A DNA stretch of 64,000 nt, from assembly GCA_036346275.1 (NCBI GenBank), contig CM070719.1:32951591-33015590 (forward strand), written 5' to 3'. Source of the DNA: Otatea glauca. Its lineage: Eukaryota; Streptophyta; Magnoliopsida; Poales; Poaceae. Position numbers and translations under genes: made by a program. This document shows positions 10,340 through 22,522 of this stretch, piece after piece (position 1 is the stretch's first letter; the number at the start of each line of letters is the position of its first letter). The notes under the pieces are model-generated. The model searched no databases. It was not told where the DNA came from and worked only from the letters and a program-made list of their open reading frames with translations.

Positions 10340-13300
10340 TCACGACCGATAGCTATTCTTAGCCCGTTCTTACTGAGTCAACATTGATTTCCAAGGGTAA
10401 CACAGCTTCATGTCCATAGACTAATTGGTAGGGCAATAATTTGGTTGCACCATGGTATACGCAATCTGGTAGGCCCATAATGACTCCGACAATGTTACAT
10501 GCTAATTTATTTATTTTTCTTCAATTTTCCTCTTGATTAATTTATCAATGTTTTGTTGGACGACTCGGCTTGAATATTAGCCTGGGCATAATAAGGTGAT
10601 GAATTTAACAATTTTATACCCAAACTCCTGGCAATACCTTAAAACTCATCGAACATAAATGCAGTTCCCTAATATATTGTAATAGTCTATGGAATTCCAA
10701 ACCAGTGAACAATATGTTCTGTAACAAATCCGATAGCCTCAACACTTGTAACATTTTCAAGCGGGATTGCCTCAACTCACTTAGAAAAATAATCGGTCGT
10801 GGTCGATACGAATTTATGGCCTTTGCTTGACACAGGAAATATTTGTCCGATTACATCTATCCCCCATCCTCTGAATGGCCAAGGCTTGATAATTGGATGC
10901 AAAGCTGAGGCTGGAGCTAATTGTACGTTGCCAAATTTCTGACAAGTCTGACATCCTTTATAATACTTGAAACAATCTTCTAACATTGTCAATCAAAAAT
11001 ACCTAGTATGCCTTAACAGCTAGTTCATCTTATAAGCCGATTGATGGGATCCACAAATGCTTTCTTGTACTTCTTTCATAGCCACTTTAGCTTCCTCGGC
11101 CTCAAGACATTTAAGTAACAAACCTTCTAAAGTCCGATAATAAAGTACATTATCAAAGAAGACATACTTTAAGGCATGTCGCTTGATTCTCAGATCAGTA
11201 GGTTTTGAGGGATCTGTCAAATACTCCACTATTTTTTATCTTCAATCATTGGTAATATCAACCATGATCATTTTTTCTATCAGCTCAAATTCCTCTAACC
11301 GGCCAAAAACATTATAGTCTGATGCTTGCTGATCTAGCAAGTTGGCCTTGTCATTTAACTCACGAAGAATATGACAAATGGAAAAAGAAGTGAATAAGCC
11401 GATTACAGCGAGACACTGGTCCAAATATTTGATCAAAACTTCATCATAGCAGTTATATTCACCCTTAATATGCTGGACCACTAACAAAGAATCACCATAA
11501 GCCTCAACATAATCAACTCCGATAATATTCAGCATTTGAAGGCCTTTAAGTAATGCTTCGTACTCGGCTTGATTATTGGAACACCTGCAGTTTAGCCTGA
11601 ATGCGAACTCAAAACTATATCCTTTTGGCGAAATCAACACTATCCTGATACCATCACCCTCTCGACATACTAATTCAATGAAAAATAGTTGCCAAAGAGC
11701 AACAGATATTAGATTAGTATTTATGTCAGTTTCATGTCCTGTTATAAAATCAGCAATCACTTGACCCTTAACAGCTTTAGCCGATTCATACATCAAGTCG
11801 AACTCGATGAGCGTATACACCCATTTACCAAGTTGACCTCGAAAAATTAGAGATAACAACATATATTTTATAACATCGTTTTTACTAATAACTTTACAAG
11901 TTGATGCTAAAATGTAATGCCTTAACTTCGTACAAGCAAAAATATAATGATAAGCAAAGCTTTTCTACAAAAGGATACCTGGTTTCTACATCAATTAATC
12001 GTCGGCTTAAATAGAAAATAACCCACTCTTTACCATCAATTTCTTACACCAAAATAGCTCCAATCGTTACCTCTTCAGTTGATATATGTAATTTAAACGG
12101 TACACATTTCTGAGACACGGCTAAAACTGGAGGATTAGACAAATATTCCTTAATACTTTCGAAAGCTTTCAGCTGATCGGTTCCCCAAACAAAATCTTGA
12201 TTATCCTTTAATTTCAACAGTGGGGTAAATGAACTAATATGGCCAGAAAAATTTGAAATGAATCGCCGTAAATAATTAATCTTGCCGATCAGCTTTTGTA
12301 TGTCCTTTTTACAGGTCGATGGCTTAGTTTTGGCTATAGCTTTGATCCTTTCTTGATTAACTTTAATTCCTCTTTCATTAATCATAAAGCCCAAAAACCA
12401 CCCAGCCGATACACCAAAAGCACACTTGTGTGGACTCATCTTTAAATCATGTGCCATTTTTTAACACTGTTTCTAAATCGGCCAGATGCTACAAATCTTC
12501 CTTGGATTTTACAACAACATCGTCAATATAAATTTCCACAATATGGCCGATCAAATCGTGAAAAATGAAATTCATGGCTCGTTGATATGTTGCACCAGTG
12601 TTTTTCAAGCCGAACGTCATTACTGCCCATTCAAACAACCCTAGGGCACCAGGTCAACTAAAAGTTGTCTTAGGTATATCGGCTTCTACCATGAATATTT
12701 GATTATATCCTGCATTACCATCGAGAAAACTAATAATCTTGTTCCCCGATGCAGCAACGATAAGCATATCAGCTATTGGTACTGGTTACTCATCTTTTGG
12801 TGTGGCTTTATTTAAATCCCTAAAATCAACACACACACAGAGTTTACCATTTTTCTTCATAACAGAAACGATATTAGAAACCCATTCAGTACATTTTTCT
12901 TCATAACAGGAACGATATTAGAAACCCATTCAGTATATCGGCAAATCCTAATAAACTTAGCCTCCAATAATCACTCAATATATTCCTTTATAATGGTATA
13001 CAAGACCGAATTAAATCGTCTAGGGGACTATTTAAACAATCGATAATCTAGCTTTATAGGTAGCCGATGCTCAACAAGTTGTCAGCTTAAACGAGGCATC
13101 TCATGATACTCCCAAGCAAAGCAATCTTTATAATTCTTTAATATCTTAACCAACTTTTCTTTGTAATCTACGGCTAATTTTGAACTAATAAAAGTTGGTC
13201 TTTTTCCATCACCATCACCTATGTCGACTTCCTCTAGTAAATCAGTCAATGTGAAACATTGGCCTAACTTCTCGATTTCCTGAAAATCTTCAATGGCCTC

Positions 13301-14020
13301 ATAGCTATCTGTTATATGCCGATAGCTTCGCATTTTATCCTGTAAAGCCTTTATTGCTGATTTGGCTCCATCGGTGCAAAATTACATCTGTCCGATCAAG
13401 CATACTTGGCCTTATATTGATTGGAATAAGCCTTATTTTGTTGATTCAGATGAAATCACAATCATCTAAAGCTTTACCCAATATGCACTCGGCTCCCTCA
13501 TGTTGCCAGTTCGTGTCTGAACTCGTCATGGCGATGTGAGTCGATATGTCAGCTTGAACTACTTCAACCTCATCCCCGTTGCACTCGACGGGCATCTGAT
13601 GCATGGTCGACGGGACACAGCAATTGGCTTGAATCCAATCTTGCCCTAGCAGAACGCTGTAATTACCCTAGGCATCAACCACAAAAAAGATGGTCGGCAA
13701 TGTTTTGCTTCCGACTGTTAACTCTGTTACCATAACTCCCCATGCTTCAGTGTGATCGCCTGTGAAGTCATTTAAAACTATGTTAGTTTTAATAAAATCA
13801 TCGTCGGACTTACCCAACTTCTTTCAAGTGATATATGGCATCAAATTGACGGTTGCTCCTCTATCAACAAACATCCTTGATATCAGCTTGCCATTAATAT
13901 GACCTTTTAGATATAATGGCTTGAGATGCCAATGATCGTCTTGTGGCTTTTTAAAACTACATCTTGAGCCCCCAAGCATAATTGAGCAAAGTCTCTTTGG
14001 CCGACACAATACTTATTTTA
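10340..14020 (-). pseudogene. Tat pol: protease, RT, two RNase H domains, integrase
   Basis: On the minus strand protease is at 14009-13824 (KGHINGKLISRMFVDRGATVNLMP, where the active-site segment is changed to DRGA). Reverse transcriptase spans about 13000-12050, with its thumb and connection at 12457-12044 (FLGFMINERGIKV, LIGKINYLRRFI). The first RNase H remnant follows (LHISTEEVTIGAILV). A second, archaeal-type RNase H lies at 11862-11242 with NNQAEYEALLKGL and AYGDSLLVVQHIKGEY, typical of Tat elements. Integrase is at 10992-10340, with the CQTCQKFG zinc motif, GIDVIGQI, and far downstream LVYGHEAVLPLEIN. Stops and frameshifts separate every block. A near-duplicate of about 50 bp at 12850-12900 and 12895-12945 is a further small tandem duplication. 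Confidence 0.8.
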
Positions 14021-14234
14021 AATTTGGCCGGTAGAGTGAACAACATAATGATGTCCATCAGGGGTGGAGAATAATCCCGAATCATGGGTGAATCCAGATG
14101 ATCGGCTGAATCAAACTCTTCTTCAACCGGTTCCTTCCTCCTCTACTCCTTTTTAGCAATTTAAATTGGTCGGGGCTCATTAAACACTTAGTCTCTTTGT
14201 TTTTCCTGCTCGGCCTCTCTCATCTCCTAGGTCC

Positions 14235-16000
14235 TTAGTCTTTGAAGTCATCTATGTTGCGACCGGCTAAGCCCTGGAGGACACCATCTGGATTTAGGTT
14301 CAATCGGCTCACATAATTTTCCCGTAACATTGACCTGGGTCGTAGAACTTTATCGCTCTGATTGTGTTTGTGGCTAAATCGGTCTAGAAATCCTTTCATT
14401 AACTGATTTTCCACAGACTTCATGACGATCTTGTATCGACTCAAATATTCTATCTTTAACCGATCGTTGTTTCTAGTTACATCGACGCGGATAATGTTCC
14501 ATCGGACAAATATGTGGTGACAGCAGAGCTGACCCCCCCTCTCCCAACAGAACTGCCAAAAGGGGCACAATTGGTGAGGTTTTTCCAAGTTATCGTGCCA
14601 GTACATATTATTTGGCTGACGTGCAGGATAACGCAGCCTATTGCTTCTTCTCTCATACTTTTTTAATAACGGGGAGAAAGTTGGCTTTGGCTTGTGAATC
14701 AGCTTTGATGGCGGTGATGCTCTTTTTGCCTTGTACCACTTACCGATTTGCAAGTCTCCTCTTAGCTTTATGGTCCTTGAACTCCTCCCTTCACAGTCGG
14801 TTTCTATTTGTAGTGAGCCGACCGTGATTTTCAAGGTATCCTTGCTGCTACAGAACATGATGTTTAACTTTTGATCCTGAATCCTGTATCGGCTCTTTTC
14901 CTTTTCCAGAACATTGAACCATATTAATTGAAAAAGGATTAGCATCTAATTTCATCGCCGGCTCTTCTGCAAACTTGAGTCGGCCATCTTCAATAGCCGA
15001 TTGTATCTGCTGTCAGAAAATATTGCAGTCATTAGTATTACGAGAAAAAGAAAGATGCCACTTGCAATACCTTCGCTTTTTTATTTCATCAGCCGACGAT
15101 ATAATATGTCCTTCAGGAAACTGTATTATCTTTTCTTGTAGTAATAAATCAAAAATATAGTCACATTTAGAAACATCAAAAGCATATTTATTTCTGATTT
15201 ATTTTTAGTCGACTGAAGGCAGGAACAGACTAGGGACTCCTTAGACCCCTTAATCTATTCAGCTATATTTATTTTAGCATCGTCGTCTTCAGATGAATGG
15301 CTTGAGCTATACTCACGAGGTGACTTTGGCTTTATCTTTATACATATTATTGTTATTATTTTTGAACTTATCTCTAAAGCTTCTGTTATCAGTAAAACGG
15401 CCTTATTGAGCTGATACCCTATTGAACAGATGACTTAGATCGGTAAATTCCTACCCGTTGAATTTTTACTTCACATGGGGAATTAACCCTTGGAAGGTTA
15501 ATCGGCTAACTGGTTATCACGTAAAGTGACACTAAAACATCGATTTCTCACTTCTCTGAATCTCTTAATATAATCTGTAACCGATTCTCCAAATATCTAG
15601 CGGACAGAGCTCAAGTTATAAATACTAAGTTCTAGACTTCCAGAGAAAAGTATTCATGGAATCGACTTTCCAAATTGATCCAGAAATTGACCAAATTCGG
15701 GGGTAAACTTGTGAAACATGTAAAAGCAGCTCTTGACAAAGATAGCAGCTTCACCGCATTGTACGATAAAACGTCCAACATGTTCTAAAGTGGTGACAAA
15801 GTCATCCCCTAAGAATTTTGCAAAATCAGGAACTTTAAAATTAAAAGGATGAGGCATCCGATCAATATAACCAGTGTGCGGTTTTCGATAGCCTGTAACC
15901 TTCCCTTTGGTTTGTATGAGAAATTGATCTCGCAACACGCCAGATATCTGATTAGCTCAATTCACCGTATTGGCTGATACAGTGTTAATAGTCTGTCAAT
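14235..16000 (-). pseudogene. Tat gag and gag-protease spacer
   Basis: On the minus strand the segment at 15938-15654 contains RMPHPFNFKVPDFAKFLGD and LEHVGRFIVQCGEA. These match the conserved gag pattern of Tat elements, where a basic-aromatic lead is followed by KVPDFTKFSG and then an EHITRF-like helix. A second open stretch at 14945-14235 covers the spacer between gag and protease; it is basic and rich in arginine, with no motif I can name. The N-terminus is missing at the junction near 16010. Frames are broken between the two stretches. Confidence 0.65.
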
Positions 16001-16010
16001 TTGCTATTTT

Positions 16011-17072
16011 GTTTCTAAAATAGGGATTTTTACTTAAAAGGCATTGTAAAATATCTGAAATACATATTTGAGAATTTTTACAAAGATTTTCACAAATATA
16101 AGCCTTTTAAACAATATTTTTTACTTTTGACCAAAGAGGCTCATATAAAAGGATATGTATGCATATGGTTTTCAACAACATTCTAAAAAGTATCAAATGA
16201 AACAAATGAGAAGATATTTGATTGGAATTGGTATATATTAGTTTAAAATACCATTTTGAACCAAGATATATCCAAGAATCCGGTCAAAGAGGTGAAACTC
16301 ACAAAGTGCTAGAATATGACTAATATAGGTAAATATTAGTTTTTTGGTGAGTTTCAAAATCAAATAACTTTTGATAGGTAGGTCTTTTGAAAATGTTTTG
16401 AATACGAAAATTGTTAAGAATTACCAACTCTATGTTTTTCGTTTTGGAGCTATTTTCAAAATCTTTTTACAATTTATTCTATGAAAATTATAAGTTTAAA
16501 TCCAAAACAAGATACTAGTAACTAGATTTTGGACTTGAAACTCATTTTCTTTTGAAATTAGTTTTTTTAAAAGCTAAAACTCTTGGAAACCTTTTGAAAG
16601 CATTTGTATACATTTTTCAACTAGTTTTCACAAGATTACTAATAGTTACAAAAAAATCACCTTTGGCTAAATGGCTTGATTTTGAAAATATATTAGCACT
16701 TAATAAATATGGGCACACATAAGGATGTGATACACATAGTTATGATTTAGCACTCCCCCTTAATGTGCCACTTCCCAAACTTGCTCAAGATAGCAATAAA
16801 GAATAATTAAGAAGCATGAGCAAGAACATGAACAAGCAATTTAAATTGATTTTCATGAAAATGCAATATAACCTACACAAGGCTATAAGCTAAAATTACT
16901 GAGATGGCATTGGTTCATGACTGAAGTGATCGTCCTCATGCTTGGCTCCATTTTGCATATGACAAAATCATCTTTTCTTGATTGAGCCAAGCATCCAATG
17001 CATCTCCAAGTGCCTATTAAATATTTTAAGCACTTTTTGGTACCCAATATTTATTGGGTCCAAGAATGTTAG
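16011..17072 (-). other. AT-rich degenerate region, no gene recognised
   Basis: Low-complexity AT-rich sequence with many runs of T or A. On the minus strand the segment 17100-16960 continues the gag spacer reading (for example FLDPINIGYQK), but beyond that no retroviral domain is visible. The origin is probably decayed copia sequence. Confidence 0.4.
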
Positions 17073-18660
17073 TCACAAGATATTTAGGGCCCAAATGGCC
17101 ATAGGAATAGTAATTTTGGGTGAATTAACATTTCTAGCAAATGATGTGCTATACTTATCCTTTCTAAGTACATGATTAACATTTTTATGAAAATGCTTAG
17201 AGGATTTAGAATTTCCAGCAAATGGTTTGCAATTGTTATTCCTCCTAAGCAAATTGTTTTCATTGTTTTGAGTGGTCTTAGGAGTACTAACACATCTAGC
17301 AAACACATTTCTAGTTTTACTCTTCCTAAGCAAATGAATATCATTATTTTGCAAGCATTTAGGAGAATTGACAAATTTGGCAAACACATTACCATTTTTT
17401 TCTTTTCTAAGTAAAATAATGATCATTTACAAGAGTTGGCTTAGGAGTGTTACCTAAGGGACATTGTTTACCAATGTGTCCTTTTTCCCGCAATTGAAGC
17501 AAGTTTGACCGTTTGAACCTCTCTTCATCTTCTTGTTATGCTCAATGCTGGTTTGCTTCAAGGTTGATGGTTGTGGCTTGAATTCCACTTTGTTAGGGCA
17601 CACGGAGGCGAAGTGTCTCTTCTTGTTGCAAGCAAAGCACTTGATGGTCTTCGAGTGCCTTGCGTTGTGCCTTGTCTTGCTATTTTCCTTTTTCTTGGAG
17701 ATGTAGTCGATCCCTCTCTTGTCTTGCAAGACCCATTGCTTGCTTAGGATATCGTCGAGAGTAACCTTTCCTTTGTAGAATTTTCTAAGTCACTTCTCAA
17801 TTGAGTGACTTGAGACTTGAGCTCGATATTTTCCTCTACAAGGTTAGTCCCAACAAACATAAAGGAAGTACTAGCATTTGAACTAAAACAACAAGGCATA
17901 TCATCACTAGAGGTGGACATATCAATTTTGGATGAAATGATAGAATTAGAAATTAAGCATGGCATGTCATCAATTTAAATTACAAGTAATGCCTATGTCC
18001 ACCTTAGGCTTAATGATTTTCTTGAGGAGGGAATCATGATTTTCGTTAAGCACATTATAATCATTTTGAAGTGAGTCTTGCTCAAACTTCAAAATCTTAT
18101 ACTTTGCTTTCTCCTTCCCAAGATAATCATTGAGCTCCTCTAACATATCCATCAAATCATCATAAGAGGGCTCATCATCGTTATCATCGTTTACCTCAAT
18201 TTTACCTTTAGACATAAAGCAACGAGTTAATGATGAAAGAAATTATTACTCATCGTCGCTTGAGATAGAAGTTGAGGTTTCTTCTACCGATGTCCAATCC
18301 TCAATGCAATCATTGTTTGTTGATGTGGATGAGTCATATATTTCTTAAAGTTTGACCCACATCTCATCAGCGCTCTTGATATTGCAAATTTTGTTGAACA
18401 CATCTACGCTTACAAAGCTAAATAAAACGTTAGTAGCTTGAGCGTAGAGATGTAGGCATTTATCTCTCCTTTAGTTGAAGCAAATTCATTCAACCGAAGA
18501 GAAAAGCATACATCTATGATCCACCATATTTGGGGCTCATGGATCTGAAATGAGAAATCATAAATAATTTCCATGAAGTATAATTTGAACCAAATATGTG
18601 AATTGGTGAAGTGCATTAAGCCACTAGTCACCATCCTTACTGTCTAGGCGGTAAAGCCTA
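17073..18660 (-). pseudogene. SIRE-type copia gag with zinc knuckles
   Basis: Gag packages element RNA. From the primer site downward on the minus strand, 18634-18410 reads as the N-terminal gag region, including FTNSHIWFKLYFMEII. An acidic helical stretch at 18215-17970 (DDEPSYDDLMDMLEELNDYL) and a coiled coil at 17965-17744 (ENIELKSQVTQLRSDLE) follow. At 17729-17454 there are two CCHC-type knuckles: CFACNKKRHFASVC is recognisable, and the second, CFNCGKKDTLVNNVP, has lost its last Cys. The tail carries 27-residue repeats. Frames change several times and stops are frequent. Confidence 0.7.
17091..17414 (-). repeat. Four 27-residue (81-bp) tandem repeats in gag spacer
   Basis: On the minus strand the reading contains four units beginning LLRKEK, LLRKSK, LLRRNN and VLRKDK. 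They are spaced exactly 27 residues apart, each followed by a (V/P)FA segment and then SPK, TPK or SSK. The exact spacing in one frame with diverged units suggests the repeat was once translated. Confidence 0.75.
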
Positions 18661-18680
18661 ATAAATGAGAGACCAAGCTC

Positions 18681-18688
18681 TGATACCA
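18681..18688 (-). other. Primer binding site
   Basis: TGGTATCA on the minus strand, continuing GAGCTTGG, starts two bases after the LTR end. It is the standard primer site complementary to initiator methionine tRNA in plant copia elements. Confidence 0.8.
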
Positions 18689-18690
18689 CT

Positions 18691-21600
18691 TGTAAGATCG
18701 AGGATACCGACTATAGGGGGTGAATAGGCAGTTATAAAAATTCCTTCTCTAATTAAACGAACACCTAAGTACCCCTATGTCAAAACATAAACGATAAATG
18801 ATGCAGAAGCGATAAACTAAGGTTTTGACAATTAAAGCCTAAATTAACTAGGCTCACTAAGTGCACTAACTAATTATGTCTCTAACAACAAATTACAATC
18901 CTAAAGACAAGCAAGCAATTTAATTATAGGAATGTAAATTGCAATAACGTAAATAAGGAATTGCAAACATACACAAGGAGACACAATACTTTTTACCATG
19001 GTGTTCGGAGACTTGCGGTCTCCCCTAATCCACGTTGAGGCAAGTCCAAACCACTTTGGACCGGCACCACGAATTGAGTACCCGCCTCGATTCCACTAGT
19101 GGTAGCTCTTTTCCCCTCCGGGTAGGCGAGCTCTGACCTTCACAATTTTGCCAGGCCTTCTCACAATCTCCTTGAGAATGTCACCGCGCACGACACCTCC
19201 ACACGCCGTCTAGGTGTCGGCAAACGCCAAGAGTAACAAGACAAGCCCTGTAGCTTGAGCTCCACCAAGTATAACACATGTACAATGGTGATCACCGAGT
19301 GCAACACATGCACAAGGCTCCCCTCAAGTTCAACACATGCACAAGAGGCTCACAATCCTCTCTTAAATACAACACATGCAAATAGGGCTCATTCTTATAT
19401 CAAAAACCAAATGGAAGAGAGCAACATATGCACAAAACTCACACAAACCTTCCTCAAACTCAACAAGCCCAAATGCCAGCCCCCAAGGCTCCTTTTATAG
19501 CCTCTCCCAGGAAAACTAGCCGTTAAGGGCGAATTGGGCAATGTGCCCAGCAAACTCAGTGCTATCGCCCAACTAGAACCGGTAGCACCAGCCTCCTCGC
19601 CAACGGCTAGAAAGCTAGCCGTTACAGGAAATCCGGTAGCACCAGCCAACTAGGAGTGGTGCTACCGCTCGAGCGATAGCACCGGCCAACAAAACCAAGA
19701 AAACACCCCTCTCTAGAATTTTCACACCGACCGGAGGGGCAGTAGCACCGGACCTCCGGTGCTACCGGCCAAACTTGCGGGCCCAACGTGTGGTAGCACC
19801 GGCCAGAGCTCTGGGCAAAAACACCCCCTCTAGAATTTTCACACCGGCTAGAGGGGCGGTAGTACCGGACCTCCGGTACTACCGGCCAACTGAGTGTGGT
19901 AGTATCAGACCTCCGATGCTACTGGCCTCAGGGTCGGTATGACCGAATTTCCAGTACAAGTTTTGATTTCACACAGAAATCAAACCAACTCAAATCAAGA
20001 ACCACTTTAGATCAATTCTTTGAGCTATATGAGATCAACATATAATCTCAACACTATGCAAAACACATTTGCATATGTTACTCACATATTCAAAAGAACA
20101 TCATTCAAACACAGACTTATTTGCAAAACTCATTCGCAAATAAACCAAGAACCTATGAGATCAATCCTCTAGACATGTAAGAATCAACACATGATTCCGA
20201 CACTTTGCAAAACACATTTGCAAATGCCAACACATGCTTTAGGATCGAAACCCATAACCTCTAGTTCATTTGCAAATAACAAATCAATATTTTGCAAATA
20301 ACAATTCCAACCACTTAAAAACAAATCTTGTGCCATGTGATGATCAACTCATGACCAAGTCAATTTGCAAACACATGTACAAACCCTATTCACATGCTCC
20401 AACATAAGATTCAATTAAACCATACATTTTGCAAAAACACATTTTTCAAACACAAAGCATAAGCCAAACTTAGCTTTTGTGATGATCAACATATGATCAA
20501 ATCACAAGCTAAAACACGATGCATGAGCTCTCACCTTTTTCAACACATGCAAAACTTAGCTCCATGCAAACAACCACTCAAGCCAACTTGCATAAGCTAT
20601 CTCCCTTTTGCAACACATGTAAATCCATAGCTCTATGCAACAACCAAATCAAAATTCAATAAGAAGCAAGCATTATCTCCCTTATTTGCAACATATGCAA
20701 ATAATTAGCTCATGCAAGAACCAACCAAGAGAGTGAGCTAGAGTGAACCGGATTGAGTTCATCAACACATGATGAAGCTCAAGCTATAAGACTCGATCCC
20801 TCTTAATAGTACAGCAACCTATACTAGCAACCCGATCTCACATCCAAACACCGAGACTGGTAAAAGACTAGAAACACATCCTTAGCACTAGCTAGTTATA
20901 CCTTTGCCTCTCGCAACCACTTGGAGCTTTCACGATGACCGATCATCTTCTCTCTAAGTCGGGATCTTCTCTTCTTGTTCATCAACACATAATGAACTTC
21001 CTCTCTTCTCCTTCACTTCAGGATAACCTCTTGAAGCTCATCAACACATGATTACTTCTTCCCGATTCTTTATTTTCTTGGACTCAACCTACTTCACAAC
21101 TCATGAGAAATTGTTAGTCTAACAAACACGACTGTCTCAATCATCACTTCACTCCATTAACACATAATAGATGCCCTCGAGATCGATTGAGCACAACCCA
21201 AAAACAATTGATTGAATGACTAATTGTGTCTTTAGTATACTAATGCAACTAATACTTCATATACTCAAGAACTTTCAATTGCCTTGAGATCAACAAAGTG
21301 AACCATCAATACATGATTAGTTCTTTGTTGATTGAATAGTAACCAAACTCAATTTAAATTGTCACGAGTATATATTAACTACACAAGTTTCATATACTCA
21401 ATTCGATGGAATCTAAAAGTAATGATCCAATTTATATGGAGTGGTGGAAAGGGATCAATACTCTTAAGACCATTAATTATAGAATAAACTCTATAAATAT
21501 GTGCATATAAATAATTGAACTTGAAATCAATATGCACATAATCAATTTTTGATTGCTTTGGAGTTTATCCTATATTGTCATGAGTATACTACAACTACAC

Positions 21601-22183
21601 AAGTTAAATATATACTAAAGGGATTGTTTCAAAGTAATGATCCTTAATATAGAAAGATGAATTTGATCAATACTATTGAAACTTCAAAATTAAGCATGAA
21701 CTCCAACTAAATGTGTGCATTCATGTATATATGTAGTCGGAAACAAAATGCACATCTTAAGGTTAAAACAATGGTGGAGTTCACCCTTTGTCTTAAATTC
21801 AAGGTATGCATTAAGATATCATAAAATGAATACAAGTGCATACCTTGGGTTTTTCATTTTTCAATGTGATGACTAATCAAAGATATACTTAATAAAAGAG
21901 TTAGTCTCATATTTGGATTTATCAATATGATCATGAATATTATATCAAAGGAATATAACAAGATATGATAATATGAACTTAAATGCATACCTTTGATATT
22001 TTCATCTTTTTCATCCAAAAGAGACTAATAAGATTTAAGATCAACAAAAGAGTTAGTCTCATAACAAGATTTGTCATTAATTAACAATTGAGACTACTCA
22101 ATGTTATGATAATCAAAAGAGTTAGTTTCAAAATTAGATTTGTCATTAACACCAAAACCAATTTAATGTAGCTTGAACTTTCA
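18691..22183 (-). repeat. 5' LTR of SIRE-type copia element, 3.5 kb
   Basis: On the minus strand the LTR starts TGAAAGTTCAAG at 22183 and ends CTTACA at 18691, next to the primer site. It contains an array of GGTAGCACCGG and CCGGTGCTACC quasi-palindromes (about 19570-19930) and many scattered copies of CAACACATG on the plus strand (about 19270-21310). A length of 3.5 kb is long for an LTR, so an unrecognised insertion within it is possible. No coding frame here is credible. Confidence 0.7.
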
Positions 22184-22296
22184 GCTGGGACCGCCTCAGC
22201 TCCTCCTACACATGGCGCACCTACCTGGCCGCTTCACTTCCCAGCCGAGAGGACCAACCTGCGGATGCCTGTGAAGAATCCCACCCGAGAGCAAAT
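22184..22296. other. Short spacer between copia elements
   Basis: About 113 bp of GC-moderate sequence between the SIRE-type LTR and the next copia element. The last five bases (CAAAT, 22292-22296) are the target duplication of that element. I recognise nothing else in it. Confidence 0.5.
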
Positions 22297-22522
22297 TGTT
22301 GGGAAACCTGATGGCCCATTGAAGGCCCATGCTGGTCCCTTATGCCTAAACCCTAGGTGAGCGCTATAAAAGGAGGAGGGGGGTCCCCCCTATGTACAAG
22401 CAATCATTTGCAATAAAGAATTCCACGTTGCTCTCCCTAAACACGTGTCTCTCTCTCTTTCTGTTCTCCAATTCAGATCTGTTCGGGAACCCCGGACTAT
22501 TCGATAGCGAGGTTCCTTAACA
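22297..22522 (+). repeat. 5' LTR of copia element
   Basis: Starts TGTTGGG and ends TTAACA. It contains a TATA box (TATAAAAG, 22365-22372) and an AATAAA at 22412-22417, so promoter and polyadenylation signals lie in the usual order. The following bases CGTTATCAGCACGA form a candidate primer binding site that I cannot assign to a tRNA with certainty. Confidence 0.95.
22365..22372 (+). promoter_or_regulatory. TATA box of copia LTR
   Basis: TATAAAAG is conserved in both LTRs (also at about 28924) and is placed about 70 bp after the LTR start, as expected for the U3 promoter. Confidence 0.7.

Larger units (their letters stand above)
4816..16010 (-). mobile_element. Tat-type Ty3/gypsy retrotransposon, 5' truncated
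   Basis: Read on the minus strand the order is gag, protease, reverse transcriptase, RNase H, a second RNase H, integrase, then an antisense gene on the plus strand, a polypurine tract and a 3' LTR. Dual RNase H and an extra antisense open frame between integrase and the 3' LTR are known marks of the plant Tat lineage (RIRE2- and Grande-like elements). The 5' LTR and start of gag are missing: the sequence changes near 16010 to copia-related DNA. Every coding part is broken. Both outer ends are approximate. Confidence 0.8.
16011..22183 (-). mobile_element. SIRE-type Ty1/copia element, 5' part
   Basis: On the minus strand a 5' LTR (22183 to 18691) is followed by a primer binding site, gag with two zinc knuckles and a repeat-rich spacer. 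The element then fades into AT-rich sequence with no recognisable pol and meets the Tat element near 16010. Its LTR start (TGAAAGTTCAAG) differs from the fragment at 3924 (TGAAAGCATC), so I treat them as different insertions even though the strands agree. Confidence 0.7.

Noticed and set aside
3234..22183. One single SIRE-type copia element split by the Tat element
   Set aside because: The strands agree, but the two LTRs start differently (TGAAAGCATC and TGAAAGTTCA) and most of pol is missing on both sides, so insertion into one element does not explain it.
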